Assembly (NCBI RefSeq): GCF_036014015.1
Contig: NZ_CP107905.1
Span: forward strand, 3,534,001 to 3,598,000
Direction: 5' to 3'
Length of the DNA stretch: 64,000 nt
DNA from: Streptomyces sp. NBC_00457
GTDB taxonomy: Bacteria; Actinomycetota; Actinomycetes; Streptomycetales; Streptomycetaceae
Shown here: in pieces, positions 47,253-56,750 of the stretch
How the letters are laid out: each line of letters starts with the position of its first letter
How positions within the stretch are numbered: the first letter of the stretch is position 1
Notes under the pieces: generated by a model
Told to the model about the DNA's origin: nothing
The model's input: the letters and a program-made list of their open reading frames with translations, nothing else
The model's database searches: none
Program-made: the position numbers and the translations under genes

Positions 47253-49109
47253 TCAGTCGTCTTCGTTGTCGCCGAAGTCGGGGCGGACGTCCCGGGCGGC
47301 CATGATCTCGTCGTTGGAGGTGCCGGCGGCGACCATCGGCCACACCATCGCGTCCTCGTGGACGATGAAGTCGACGACGACCGGGCGGTCGTTGATCGAG
47401 TTCGCCTCCTCGATGACCTTGTCGAGGTCGGCCGGGTCCTCGCAGCGGATCGCGTAGCAGCCCATGGCCTCGGACAGCTTCACGAAGTCGGGGACACGGG
47501 TGCCGGCGCTGGGCTGCTTGCCGTCGGCCTCGGGGCCGCTGTGCAGCACGGTGTTGGAGTAGCGCTGGTTGTAGAAGAGGGTCTGCCACTGGCGGACCAT
47601 CCCGAGGGCGCCGTTGTTGATGATGGCGACCTTGATCGGGATGTTGTTCAGGGCGCAGGTGGTGAGTTCCTGATTGGTCATCTGGAAGCAGCCGTCGCCG
47701 TCGATCGCCCAGACCGTGCGGTCCGGGGCTCCGGCCTTGGCGCCCATCGCGGCCGGGACCGCGTAGCCCATCGTCCCGGCGCCGCCGGAGTTGAGCCAGG
47801 TCGCGGGCTGCTCGTACTCGATGTAGTGCGCGGCCCACATCTGGTGCTGGCCCACGCCCGCGGCGAAGATCGTGTCCTGCGGCGCGAGCTGGCCGATGCG
47901 CTGGATGACCTGCTGCGGGGAGAGCGAGCCGTTGTCGGGCTGCTCGTAGCCCAGCGGGTAGGTCTCGCGCCAGCGGTTCAGGTCCTTCCACCAGGCGCTG
48001 TAGTCGCCGGTGTTGCCCTCGCTGTGCTCCCTCTGCACGGCCTGCACCAGATCGGCGATGACCTCGCGGGCGTCACCGACGATCGGCACGTCGGCGGCGC
48101 GGTTCTTGCCGATCTCGGCCGGGTCGATGTCGGCGTGGACGATCTTGGCGTACGGGGCGAAGCTGTCGAGCTTGCCGGTGACGCGGTCATCGAAGCGGGC
48201 TCCGAGGGCGACGATCAGGTCGGCCTTCTGCAGCGCGGTGACGGCGGTGACCGCACCGTGCATGCCCGGCATTCCCACGTGCAGCTCGTGACTGTCGGGG
48301 AATGCGCCGAGCGCCATCAGGGTGGTGGTGACGGGCGCTCCGGTGAGTTCAGCGAGGACCTTCAGCTCGGCGGTGGCCTGCGCCTTGAGGACGCCGCCGC
48401 CGACGTAGAGGACGGGCCGCTTGGCGGAGGTGATCAGCTTGGCGGCCTCGCGGATCTGCTTGGCGTGCGGCTTGGTGACGGGCCGGTAGCCGGGCAGGTC
48501 CATGGTGGGCGGCCAGGAGAAGGTGGTCTTCGCCTGGAGGGCGTCCTTGGCGATGTCGACCAGCACCGGTCCCGGTCGGCCGGTGGCGGCGATGTGGAAC
48601 GCCTGCGCGATCACCCGGGGGATGTCCTCGGCCTTGGTGACCAGGAAGTTGTGCTTGGTGATCGGCATGGTGATGCCGACGATGTCCGCCTCCTGGAAGG
48701 CGTCCGTGCCGATCGCCTTGGAGGCGACCTGCCCGGTGATCGCGACCATCGGCACGGAGTCCATGTGGGCGTCGGCGATCGGCGTGACCAGGTTGGTGGC
48801 GCCGGGGCCGGAGGTCGCCATGCAGACACCGACCTTGCCGGTGGCCTGCGCATAACCGGTGGCGGCGTGGCCGGCGCCCTGCTCGTGGCGGACCAGGACA
48901 TGGCGGACCTTGGTGGAGTCCATGAGCGGGTCGTACGCCGGGAGGATCGCGCCGCCGGGAATGCCGAATACCGTGTCGGCGCCGACCTCCTCGAGAGAGC
49001 GGATGAGGGACTGCGCACCCGTCACCTGCTCGGGGGCGGACTGGTGTCCTCCGGAACGGGGCCGCGGCTGCGGATGATGGGCCCCGGTGGCCTGCTCGGT
49101 CATCGGCAT
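47253..49109 (-). CDS. ilvB: Acetolactate synthase large subunit
   Basis: 618 residues, thiamine diphosphate enzyme. Makes acetolactate from two pyruvates (valine, leucine) or acetohydroxybutyrate (isoleucine). Seen: [14 protein letters not shown], the ThDP-activating Glu in [51 protein letters not shown], and the metal/ThDP motif [14 protein letters not shown] with [16 protein letters not shown] 49109 (MPMTEQATG) is used; a second ATG two codons on is equally possible. A leader peptide and terminator lie upstream, so transcription is very probably controlled by branched-chain aminoacyl-tRNA supply. Confidence 0.96.
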   Translation of the reverse strand: MPMTEQATGAHHPQPRPRSGGHQSAPEQVTGAQSLIRSLEEVGADTVFGIPGGAILPAYDPLMDSTKVRHVLVRHEQGAGHAATGYAQATGKVGVCMATSGPGATNLVTPIADAHMDSVPMVAITGQVASKAIGTDAFQEADIVGITMPITKHNFLVTKAEDIPRVIAQAFHIAATGRPGPVLVDIAKDALQAKTTFSWPPTMDLPGYRPVTKPHAKQIREAAKLITSAKRPVLYVGGGVLKAQATAELKVLAELTGAPVTTTLMALGAFPDSHELHVGMPGMHGAVTAVTALQKADLIVALGARFDDRVTGKLDSFAPYAKIVHADIDPAEIGKNRAADVPIVGDAREVIADLVQAVQREHSEGNTGDYSAWWKDLNRWRETYPLGYEQPDNGSLSPQQVIQRIGQLAPQDTIFAAGVGQHQMWAAHYIEYEQPATWLNSGGAGTMGYAVPAAMGAKAGAPDRTVWAIDGDGCFQMTNQELTTCALNNIPIKVAIINNGALGMVRQWQTLFYNQRYSNTVLHSGPEADGKQPSAGTRVPDFVKLSEAMGCYAIRCEDPADLDKVIEEANSINDRPVVVDFIVHEDAMVWPMVAAGTSNDEIMAARDVRPDFGDNEDD

Positions 49110-49183
49110 TCTCTTCTCGATGCTGAGGGTTTTTGCGAAGTTCGTGCGGTGTGCGGCTGCTGTACGACAGGTGCCTGTGCAAC

Positions 49184-49217
49184 AAAAAACCCCTCGTGCC
49201 ATAAGGCAAGCGAGGGG
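49184..49217 (-). terminator. Attenuator terminator upstream of ilvB
   Basis: On the minus strand CCCCTCG (49217-49211) pairs with CGAGGGG (49196-49190), with an inner TGCC/GGCA pair, followed by TTTTTT (49189-49184). It lies between the leader peptide and ilvB, the classical attenuation layout. Confidence 0.88.
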
Positions 49218-49258
49218 AGCGCGCCGGGAGGGGTCGCTGAGCGGTCTGGGGCTCAGCT

Positions 49259-49300
49259 TCAGCCGACGCGCTGTCCAAGTACGAGAATTCGGGTGCGCAT
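49259..49300 (-). CDS. ilvB leader peptide [13 protein letters not shown]
   Basis: A 13-residue ORF with Ile, Leu, Val, Leu and a later Val. GGGGGGAGGG lies eight bases before its ATG, a very strong ribosome site. It is 42 bases upstream of a terminator that precedes ilvB. I recognise it as the streptomycete ilvB leader: ribosome stalling at the branched-chain codons when charged tRNA is scarce would prevent terminator formation. Confidence 0.9.
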   Translation of the reverse strand: MRTRILVLGQRVG

Positions 49301-49445
49301 GGCACTGACCCTCCCCCCGGCACGCACCGCATGTCAAGGTGGTGGGACGGGAGTCTCATTATGTGAACGAAGGGCACTGCCGCCTCCGAGAACAGCGGGC
49401 ACACCACCACCGGTGTACACCCCCGAGCCCCTTTCCATTGTTCGT

Positions 49446-52400
49446 TCACCTCCGGGGCGCCACAGTCGGTGTCGAGGCCGCGACCGTGCTCAACCCTTCG
49501 GGCCTGCGCGCGGTCGCACCCTCGACACCGACGCGCCCCTGCGGTTCTCTCACGCCACCCGCGAACGCGGGCTCGGCCGGGCCGTGCGGGACCGGGTAGT
49601 GGCCGGAAGCCAGTGCTCGGCGCAGCCGGTACTCGTCCAGCGGACCGGAGAACGCCATGCCCTGCCCATGGGTGCAGCCCATCGCGCGCAGGGCCACGAC
49701 CTGCTCCGGAAGGTCCACGCCGTCGGCCACGGACTGCAGCCCCAGATCACCGGCGATCCGCAGCAGCCCACTGGTGATCTTGTGCAGCCGAGCCGACTCG
49801 ACGACGCCCTCGACCAGGGAGCGGTCGAGTTTCAGTACGTCGACGGGGAGCCGCCTGAGCGCGGTGATCGCCCCGTATCCGCTGCCGAAGCCGTCGAGGG
49901 CGATCCGGACACCCAGCCGGTGCAACACCCCCAGGCGTCGCTCCAGCTCGTCCAGGGACACCCGCCCATCGGTGTCCGCCAGCTCGATCACCAGCGCCCC
50001 GGACGGCAGCCCGTGCCGGGTGAGCAGCGCCTCGATCGAGCCGAGCGGCATCGAGCGGTCCAGCAGCCGCCGGGCACTCACCCGTACGGTCACCGGGACG
50101 GCCGACCCCGTCGTGGCCCGCTCGGCGGCCTGCTCGACGGCCTCCTCGAGCACCCAGCGGCCCAGCTCCTGCGTCTTGTCGCTGTCCTCGGCCACCCGCA
50201 GGAACTCGGCCGGGGTGAACAGCACCCCCTGCGAGGAGCGCCAGCGCGCCTGGGCGGCGACCGATGTGATCCGGCCGTTCTCCAGACAGACGACGGGTTG
50301 GTGCAGCAGCGCGAACTCGCCGTCGTGCAGCGCGGCCCGCAGGCGCGTGGCCAGCTCCGCCTTCCTTACGACGTCCTGCTGCATCTGCGGTGCGTACAGC
50401 TCCACGCGGCCCTTGCCGGCCGCCTTGGCGCGGTACATGGCGAGGTCGGCGTTGCGCTGGATCTCGCCCGCGCCCAGGCCCGCCTCGGCGAAGGCGACGC
50501 CGATGGAGGCGTTGACCCGGACATCGTTGCCGTCGATGAGATACGGCTGCGAGAGCGTGGCCCTGAGGCGGTCGGCGAGCTCCAGTATGTGACGTTCGCG
50601 GGAGGCGCGGTCACGGGTGCCGTCCCCGACGATCAGGGCCGCGAACTCGTCGCCGCCCAGGCGGGCCGCGGTGTCGCCCTGGCGGACGCCGTCCTGGAGT
50701 CTGCGGGCGGCCTGGACGAGCAGCTCGTCCCCGGCCTGGTGCCCGATCGTGTCGTTGACCGCCTTGAAGCCGTCGAGGTCGATGAAGAGGACGGCCGTAC
50801 CGGCGAGTGCGGCGCCCCGGTCGGAGGCGCGTCGGCCGGACAGGGCCTGCTGGACGCGGTGGGTGAACAGAGCTCGGTTGGGCAGGTCGGTGAGCGGGTC
50901 GTGTTCGGCGTTGTGCTGGAGCTGCGCCTGCAGGCGCACTCTTTCGGTCACGTCCCGGCTGTTGAAGATCAGTCCGCCGTGGTGGCGGTTGACGGTGGAC
51001 TCGACATTGAGCCAGCCGCCGTCGCCGGCCTTGAAGCGGCACTCGATGCGCGTCGTGGGTTCTTCGAGCGGGCTGGCGGCAAGGAAGCGGCGCACCTCGT
51101 GCACCACGCAGCCCAGATCCTCCGGGTGGATGAGATCGGCCAGTTCCGTACCCACGAGGTCCTCGGCGGGGCGGCCGTAGACCCCGGCGGCGGCCGGGGA
51201 GACGTACCGGAGGATGCCGTTGGGTGCGGCGATCATGATGACGTCGCTGGAGCCCTGCACCAGGGAACGGAAGTGGTTCTCCTTCTGCGCCAGTTCCTGG
51301 GTGAGGGTGATGTTGTCGAGCAGCATGATGCCCTGGCGCACCACGAGGGCGAGCACGACCGTGCCGCCGGTGAGGAGCACCACGCGGTCGACGCTGCGGC
51401 CGTTGAGGACGTTGTAGAGGATCCCCAGGGTGCAGACCGCGGCGGCGAGATACGGCGTGAGGGCGGCCAGCGAACCGGCGATGGGCCGGGTGGCCGGATA
51501 CCGGCTGTGATCACCTCCCTGCGGGGGTGTGTGGTGGTGGCCGCCGCCACGCTGTCCGGGCAGGTGCTCGTGCACCACGCGCGTGTGCCCCTCGTCCTCC
51601 GGTTGCCCGTGCCGCGGTGCGGACCAGGGGGCGTACGCCAGGAGCAGCGAGCCGGCGAACCACCCCGCGTCCAGCAACTGGCCGGAACGGTAGGTGTGGT
51701 GCAGCAGCGGTGAGGTGAACAGGGCGTCGCACATCACGGTCAGGGCGAGCGCGCCGATCGCGGTGTTCACGGCGGTGCGGTTGCCCGAGGAGCGCCGGAA
51801 GTGCAGCGCGAGCACCATGCTGACCAGGGCGATGTCCAGCAGCGGGTAGGCCAGCGACAGCGCGGTGTGCGCCACGCTTGCCCCCCCATGGGAGTCGACC
51901 TTCGCCGCCTGGGCGAGCGCGAGGCTCCACGACAGCGTCAGCAGCGAGCCGCCGATCAGCCAGGCGTCGAGGCCGAGGCAGACCCAGCCCGCCTTCGTCA
52001 CCGGCCGTTTGGCGAGGACCAGCAGGCCCACGATGGCGGGCGGTGCGAAGCAGAGGAAGAACAGGTCGGCGTAGCTGGGGCTGGGCACGGGCTGTCCGAG
52101 GACCACCTCGTACCACCCCCAGACCAGGTTGCCGAGGGCTGCCATCGCCGAGGAGAGTGCGAACAGCAGCCAGGCGGGCCGAAACCGGATGCGCCGGCTT
52201 CGGGCGTAGAGAAAACAGGACACGGCCGCGGCGGCCGCCGCGGCGCTCAGACCGAAGTCACCCATGATCAGTGCGACTTGGTGCGAGCCCCAGCCGAGCG
52301 CGGAACCGACGGCGTATCCCGCGCACACCAGGGCCAGTGACAGTTGGAGGACGGGGCGAGACCCGCCGCCGGAGGACGGTGGCCGGGCCAGCAGCGCCCG

Positions 52401-52649
52401 CGCCGGGCGCCGCGCGCGCAGCGCTCCGTCGAGGGTGGTCGTGGTGGGCAGCGGCGACGTCACCGGGCCCTCCCGGTCCGCGCCGCTCCGGGGTCCCGGG
52501 GGTCCCGGTGCACCGGGTGCGCATGCCTCCTGCGGCTGCTGTGCCTGCGGTGGTGATGGCTGTGGTGATTGAGGTGATGGCCGCGTCTGCGCGCGGCGGT
52601 GCCCCAGGGCCGCCGCCGGCGGCCTCGCCGCGTCGGATCGTTCGTCCAT
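49446..52649 (-). CDS. Membrane GGDEF protein with degenerate EAL domain
   Basis: About 1067 residues. A Pro/Gln-rich cytoplasmic lead is followed by some eight to ten membrane helices (residues 95-400), a PAS domain (about 440-545, SSDVIMIAAPNGILRYVSPA), a GGDEF domain (about 575-730) and an EAL-like domain (about 745-990). RLGGDEFAAL is intact and preceded by RQGD, the product-inhibition I-site, so cyclic di-GMP synthesis is likely. In the EAL part the key motifs are lost: AAQARW replaces EALVRW, ALDGFGSGYG replaces DDFGTGYS and VADGVD replaces VAEGVE; phosphodiesterase activity is unlikely. ATG 52649 is chosen; a GTG ten codons upstream is possible. In Streptomyces this signal controls development through BldD. 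Confidence 0.9.
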   Translation of the reverse strand: MDERSDAARPPAAALGHRRAQTRPSPQSPQPSPPQAQQPQEACAPGAPGPPGPRSGADREGPVTSPLPTTTTLDGALRARRPARALLARPPSSGGGSRPVLQLSLALVCAGYAVGSALGWGSHQVALIMGDFGLSAAAAAAAVSCFLYARSRRIRFRPAWLLFALSSAMAALGNLVWGWYEVVLGQPVPSPSYADLFFLCFAPPAIVGLLVLAKRPVTKAGWVCLGLDAWLIGGSLLTLSWSLALAQAAKVDSHGGASVAHTALSLAYPLLDIALVSMVLALHFRRSSGNRTAVNTAIGALALTVMCDALFTSPLLHHTYRSGQLLDAGWFAGSLLLAYAPWSAPRHGQPEDEGHTRVVHEHLPGQRGGGHHHTPPQGGDHSRYPATRPIAGSLAALTPYLAAAVCTLGILYNVLNGRSVDRVVLLTGGTVVLALVVRQGIMLLDNITLTQELAQKENHFRSLVQGSSDVIMIAAPNGILRYVSPAAAGVYGRPAEDLVGTELADLIHPEDLGCVVHEVRRFLAASPLEEPTTRIECRFKAGDGGWLNVESTVNRHHGGLIFNSRDVTERVRLQAQLQHNAEHDPLTDLPNRALFTHRVQQALSGRRASDRGAALAGTAVLFIDLDGFKAVNDTIGHQAGDELLVQAARRLQDGVRQGDTAARLGGDEFAALIVGDGTRDRASRERHILELADRLRATLSQPYLIDGNDVRVNASIGVAFAEAGLGAGEIQRNADLAMYRAKAAGKGRVELYAPQMQQDVVRKAELATRLRAALHDGEFALLHQPVVCLENGRITSVAAQARWRSSQGVLFTPAEFLRVAEDSDKTQELGRWVLEEAVEQAAERATTGSAVPVTVRVSARRLLDRSMPLGSIEALLTRHGLPSGALVIELADTDGRVSLDELERRLGVLHRLGVRIALDGFGSGYGAITALRRLPVDVLKLDRSLVEGVVESARLHKITSGLLRIAGDLGLQSVADGVDLPEQVVALRAMGCTHGQGMAFSGPLDEYRLRRALASGHYPVPHGPAEPAFAGGVREPQGRVGVEGATARRPEGLSTVAASTPTVAPRR

Positions 52650-52847
52650 AGGCCGTGCATCGCCCGTCGCCCCCCTCACAGTCTGAAATGTCCATCCCCG
52701 GCGCCGAACGGTGCGCGGCGCATCCCCTGTCGGGACGATACACCAGTCTCGTCACTCAGGGACATAGTCTCTCTACGCTCCGTGACGACCAGCGGCGATG
52801 TGGGCACGTACCGCTTTCGAAGGACTGCGGAGGGTACTCGAAGCGGA

Positions 52848-53846
52848 TTACATGCCCGTTTCGTCCGGCTCCTGTGTGCTCGCGGCATCCGTCGGCCGTA
52901 TGCCGGTCGCGCCTGTCGTAAGGATCACGTTCCGCAGCGGCTCGTGGTTCACGAAACGGCTCAACTGGTCCGTGAGAAGCCGCTTGGCGCGCGGCAGGAA
53001 GGCGGATGTGGGCCCGCCGACGTGGGGGCTGATGAGCACGCCGGGCGCGCGCCACAGGGGGTGTTCGCGGGGCAGCGGTTCGGGGTCGGTGACGTCGAGG
53101 GCGGCGGTGATGCGGCGGCTCTCCACTTCGGCGAGCAGGGCCTTGGTGTCGACGACCGCGCCGCGGGCGACGTTGACGAGGAGCGCGCCGTCCTTCATCC
53201 GGGCCAGGAAGTCGGAGTTGACCAGGTGGCGGGTGTTTTCGGTCAGGGGCGTGGACAGGATGACGACGTCCGCCTCGGGCAGCAGGGCGGGCAGTTCGGT
53301 GAGCGGGTGCACCAGGCCGCGCGCCGTGGTGCGCTCAGAGCGCGCGACGCGCGCCACCCGCGCGAGTTCAAAAGGCGCGAGCCGGTCCTCGATGGCGGCG
53401 CCGATCGAGCCGTATCCCACGATGAGCACGTTCTTGTCGGCCAGCGCCGGCCGGAACCCGCCGAGCCACTCGCCCCGTTCCTGCGCCCGCACGAAGTCGG
53501 GGACACCGCGCAGTGAGGCGAGGATCAGGGTGAGCGTGAGCTCGGCGGTGCTCGCCTCATGCACCCCGCGCGCGTTGCACAGCCGTACGCCGGGTCGCAG
53601 ATGCCTCAGCCCCGACTCCACATGATCGATACCGGCGGACAGGGTCTGCACGACCTGGACGGACGCCATCTCGGGCAACGGACGCTGCCCGATCGCGGGC
53701 GCCTTCATATAGGGCACCACGTAGTAGACGCAGTCGGCAGGGTCCGCGGGGAAGTCCTCACCACCGTTCCAGAAGCGGTAGTTCGGCCCTTCCGGGAGCC
53801 CTTCGATCTCTTCCGGCGGGATGGGCAGCCATACGTCAGCAGTCAT
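52848..53846 (-). CDS. D-isomer-specific 2-hydroxyacid dehydrogenase
   Basis: 332 residues. The catalytic domain begins LSAGIDHVESGLRHL; the nucleotide fold is NVLIVGYGSIGAAIEDRLAP; catalytic Arg is in VNVARGAVVD, Glu in the DPEPLP segment and His in LISPHVGGPTS. It reduces 2-oxoacids or oxidises 2-hydroxyacids with NAD(P); the particular substrate is not clear, with glyoxylate/hydroxypyruvate-type enzymes the closest group by eye. ATG 53846 has no ribosome site (CCTCCTGGC precedes it) and a TAGCCT hexamer lies six bases upstream, so the mRNA may be leaderless. A MITE-like element ends ten bases before the gene. Confidence 0.88.
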   Translation of the reverse strand: MTADVWLPIPPEEIEGLPEGPNYRFWNGGEDFPADPADCVYYVVPYMKAPAIGQRPLPEMASVQVVQTLSAGIDHVESGLRHLRPGVRLCNARGVHEASTAELTLTLILASLRGVPDFVRAQERGEWLGGFRPALADKNVLIVGYGSIGAAIEDRLAPFELARVARVARSERTTARGLVHPLTELPALLPEADVVILSTPLTENTRHLVNSDFLARMKDGALLVNVARGAVVDTKALLAEVESRRITAALDVTDPEPLPREHPLWRAPGVLISPHVGGPTSAFLPRAKRLLTDQLSRFVNHEPLRNVILTTGATGIRPTDAASTQEPDETGM

Positions 53847-53855
53847 GCCAGGAGG

Positions 53856-54035
53856 CTAGGGCCTGTCCGGCGGATCAGGTCGGAGGAAAGCGGCGCTTCC
53901 TGGTCAGCGCGGGTGAGCGGGGCCTGGGACGTGCAGCTCCAAGGCGGAGGAGGGAGCCATGGCGACTGACGACAACGCGGCAGATGTGCGTGCCAGGCCC
54001 CGCGTCTCCGGCAGGATCCGCCGGACAGGCCCTAG
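53856..54035. mobile_element. MITE-like 180-bp element with 21-bp perfect inverted ends
   Basis: Positions 53856-53876 (CTAGGGCCTGTCC and on to GGATC) and 54015-54035 are perfect inverted complements, 21 bases each. If CTAG is the target, as for some IS5-family elements, the true ends are GGGCCTGTCC and the flanks repeat CTAG or TA. The interior carries no transposase, but has a GGAGGAGGGAGCC ribosome site and ATG at 53959 opening a 34-codon frame. This fits a nonautonomous miniature element inserted between two divergent genes. Confidence 0.7.
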
Positions 54036-54097
54036 GTCAGGGGTGCGAGGGCGCAGAGGTTAGGTTGGGGGCTCGGGAGAGGGAGGGTTACGGGCAG

Positions 54098-55096
54098 GTG
54101 GAGCGCAGGACGATCGGTGCGGCGGCGCTCGTGGTGGGGGCCGTCGGACTCGGGTGCATGCCGATGAGCTGGGCGTACAGCGGCTCGCGGCAGCGGGGCG
54201 ACGAGTCGCTCAGGGCCGTGCACCGGGCGCTCGATCTGGGCTCGAACCTGCTCGACACGGCCGACATGTACGGCCCGTTCACCAATGAGCTGCTGCTGGG
54301 GCGGGTGCTGAAGGAGCGCCGCGAGGACGCCTTCGTGTCGACGAAGGTCGGCCTGCTGGTCGGCGAGCAGCACGTGGTGGCCAACGGGCGGCCGGGCTAT
54401 GTGAAGCGGGCGTGCGACGCGTCGCTGCGGCGACTGCAGACCGACTACATCGACCTCTACCAGCTGCACCGAGCGGACCCGGAGGTTCCGGTCGAGGAGA
54501 CCTGGGGCGCGATGGCGGAGCTGGTCCAGGCCGGAAAGGTACGGGCGTTGGGGCTGTGCGCGGTGGGCGCGCGCTCCGGGCGGCGGCCGGGGGCCCGGCT
54601 GCACGACGCGACGGTCCGGCAGCTGCAGCGGGTGCAGCAGGTCTTCCCGGTGAGCGCGGTGCAGGCGGAGCTGTCGGTGTGGTCGCCGGAGGCGCTGGAG
54701 ACGCTGCTGCCGTGGTGCGAGGCGCGCGGCGTCGGTTTCCTGGCGGCGATGCCGCTCGGCAACGGCTTCCTGACCGGCACGCTGACACCCGGCGAGGGCT
54801 TCGAACCGGACGACGTCCGGGCCCGTCACCCCCGCTTCACGGCCGAGATGATGGCCGCGAACCAGCCGATCGTGGCCGGTCTGCGCCGCGTGGCACTTCG
54901 CCACGGCGAGGACATCACGCCCGCCCAGGTTTCCCTGGCGTGGGTGCTGGCCCAGGGACGGCACGTGGTCGCGGTGCCGGGCGCCAAGCAGGAACGCTGG
55001 GTGGCGGAGAACGCGGCGGCGGCCGGGGTGGGGCTCACGGTGCGGGACCTGGCGGAGGTGGCGGAGCTGCCGGGGGCACAGGGGTCCTGGGACTGA
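54098..55096 (+). CDS. Aldo/keto reductase
   Basis: 332 residues of the aldo/keto reductase barrel; reduces carbonyl groups with NADPH in the cytoplasm. The catalytic set is visible: Asp and Tyr in LLDTADMYGPF, Lys in FVSTKVGLL, His in LYQLHRADP. The early GLGCMPMSWAYSG resembles the AKR13/YakC branch (GLGCMGMS). The C-terminus carries AVPGAKQERWVAENA. GTG 54098 with GGGAGGG about 11 bases upstream is chosen; longer frames start inside the MITE-like element. Substrate unknown. Confidence 0.9.
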   Translation: MERRTIGAAALVVGAVGLGCMPMSWAYSGSRQRGDESLRAVHRALDLGSNLLDTADMYGPFTNELLLGRVLKERREDAFVSTKVGLLVGEQHVVANGRPGYVKRACDASLRRLQTDYIDLYQLHRADPEVPVEETWGAMAELVQAGKVRALGLCAVGARSGRRPGARLHDATVRQLQRVQQVFPVSAVQAELSVWSPEALETLLPWCEARGVGFLAAMPLGNGFLTGTLTPGEGFEPDDVRARHPRFTAEMMAANQPIVAGLRRVALRHGEDITPAQVSLAWVLAQGRHVVAVPGAKQERWVAENAAAAGVGLTVRDLAEVAELPGAQGSWD

Positions 55097-55269
55097 AACG
55101 GCGGGGTTGCGGACGTCGGGTGCTGACGTCGGGTTGCGCACGTTTCGGGATGTGCTGGTGCCGATGTCCCGAGCTTGGTCGGCCGGGCGGTGATTCGGGA
55201 TTGGTTGATCGGGAACCTGTGGGGCGCGAGCGGTGTATGACAAGTAGAACTCGCCGCGTCGAAGGGACC

Positions 55270-56445
55270 ATGATCGTGCAACGTCGAGCTGTGGCGGCCG
55301 TATTGGCCGCCGCCACACTCCTGCTGACGGCCGGCTGCTCCTCCGACGACGGAGGCTCGGGATCGTCGGCCGGCGAGGAGAGCGCATCAGCTGGTGGTAC
55401 GAGCCCGCAGTCCTCGCCCTCGGGACAGGCCGCCGAGGCGACCCCGCCCGCGAAGGGCTCGGTGAAGGTCGTGCGCACGGTCACCGAGGACCTGAACAGC
55501 CCCTGGGGCCTGGCCCCGCTCCCCGACGGCGACCTGCTGGTCTCCTCACGCGACGAGGCCACGATCACCCGGGTCGACACGGAGACGGGCAAGAAGACCG
55601 AGCTGGGCGAGGTGCCCGGGGTGTCCCCGGCGGGAGAGGGCGGCCTCATGGGCCTCGCGCTCTCCCCGGACTACGCCTCGGACCACATGGTCTACGCGTA
55701 CTTCACCTCGGCCTCGGACAACCGCATCGTCCGCATGCTGTACGAGGAGGGGCAGCCGTCCGGCGAGCAGCTCGGCGCGCCCGACACGATCTTCCGGGGC
55801 ATCCCCAAGGGCTTCATCCACAACGGCGGCCGGATCGCCTTCGGCCCGGACAAGATGCTGTACGCGGGCACGGGCGAGAGCGGTGAGGAAGGCCTGTCCC
55901 AGGACAAGGAATCCCTCGGCGGCAAGATCCTCCGCCTGACACCGGAGGGCGATCCGGCGCCGGGCAACCCGTTCTCGAACTCGCCCGTCTACTCCTACGG
56001 CCACCGCAATGTGCAGGGTCTCGCCTGGGACTCCAAACAGCGCCTGTTCGCCGCGGAGTTCGGCCAGGACACCTGGGACGAGCTGAACGCGATCAAGCCG
56101 GGCGACAACTACGGCTGGCCGGAGGCCGAGGGCAAGTCCGACAACTCCGCCTACCACAACCCCATAGCCCAGTGGGGCACGGACGACGCCTCCCCCAGCG
56201 GCATCGCCTACGCCGAGGGCTCCGTCTGGATGGCGGGCCTGAAGGGCGAACGCCTCTGGCGCATCCCCCTGAAGGGCACGGAGGCCTCGGCCGACCCCCA
56301 GGCCTTCCTCGAAGGCGAGTACGGCCGACTGCGCACGGTGGTCTCAGCGGGCGGCGACAAGCTGTGGCTGGTGACCAGCGAGACCGACGGGCGCGGCTCC
56401 CCGTCAGGCGGCGACGACCGGATCCTGGAGGTGCAGGTGCGGTAG
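55270..56445 (+). CDS. PQQ-dependent sugar dehydrogenase-like lipoprotein
   Basis: 391 residues. LLLTAGC is a lipobox after a 24-residue signal peptide; a Ser/Gly/Asp linker follows. The six-bladed GSDH propeller reads LNSPWGLAPLPDGDLLVSSR, GEGGLMGLALSPDY, GFIHNGGRIAFGPDKMLYAG, YSYGHRNVQGLAWD, FAAEFGQDTWDELN and GDNYGWPEAEG, motifs of the glucose/sorbosone dehydrogenase family. It would oxidise sugars outside the cell if given PQQ; many actinobacterial members have no proven substrate. ATG 55270 has GAAGGGA directly upstream. It is 173 bases behind the aldo/keto reductase gene, possibly cotranscribed. Confidence 0.9.
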   Translation: MIVQRRAVAAVLAAATLLLTAGCSSDDGGSGSSAGEESASAGGTSPQSSPSGQAAEATPPAKGSVKVVRTVTEDLNSPWGLAPLPDGDLLVSSRDEATITRVDTETGKKTELGEVPGVSPAGEGGLMGLALSPDYASDHMVYAYFTSASDNRIVRMLYEEGQPSGEQLGAPDTIFRGIPKGFIHNGGRIAFGPDKMLYAGTGESGEEGLSQDKESLGGKILRLTPEGDPAPGNPFSNSPVYSYGHRNVQGLAWDSKQRLFAAEFGQDTWDELNAIKPGDNYGWPEAEGKSDNSAYHNPIAQWGTDDASPSGIAYAEGSVWMAGLKGERLWRIPLKGTEASADPQAFLEGEYGRLRTVVSAGGDKLWLVTSETDGRGSPSGGDDRILEVQVR

Positions 56446-56454
56446 GACCGCCTC

Positions 56455-56652
56455 TCACTCCCCGGCGGCGGACTCCGTATCGTCCTCATCCGCCGTCGGC
56501 TGCCGTACGACGACCTTCCCGGACGCCAGATCTATCGGCCCGCGCCCGGGGTCCCCGTCCCCGACATCCTCCCGGGTCAGCTCCAGCCGGTTCTGCTCGT
56601 CACGGGTGTGCTTGCGGCCCGGAGCAAAGAGCTCCTCGAACATGTTGAACAC
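56455..56652 (-). CDS. DUF6191-like small protein
   Basis: 65 residues: FNMFEELFAPGRKHTRDEQN, LELTREDVGDGDPGRGPIDL, ASGKVVVRQP, then an acidic tail. The FEELFAPGRKHT and DPGRGPIDL patterns match a short streptomycete family of unknown function that I recall as DUF6191. GTG 56652 is chosen because GGAGG lies four bases upstream; an ATG three codons later is possible. It converges closely with the sugar dehydrogenase gene (nine bases apart). Confidence 0.8.
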   Translation of the reverse strand: MFNMFEELFAPGRKHTRDEQNRLELTREDVGDGDPGRGPIDLASGKVVVRQPTADEDDTESAAGE

Positions 56653-56750
56653 GGCGCCTCCTGCCGGTCCCCTACAGCGTACGCGGCACCGGATGCCGGG
56701 GTGGGGCGCGAGAGCGGCTTCCCGTCGCCGTGAACCGGGCACGGTGCGCC

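Noticed and set aside
52750..52787. CGTCAC...GTGACG arms upstream of the GGDEF-EAL gene as a BldD site
   Set aside because: BldD is known to act on cyclic di-GMP genes, but the arms are 26 bases apart and do not match a compact BldD dyad.
54412..55269. A long upstream extension of the sugar dehydrogenase lipoprotein gene overlapping the aldo/keto reductase gene
   Set aside because: The signal peptide and lipobox begin at ATG 55270 behind a good ribosome site; the extension is a shadow frame.
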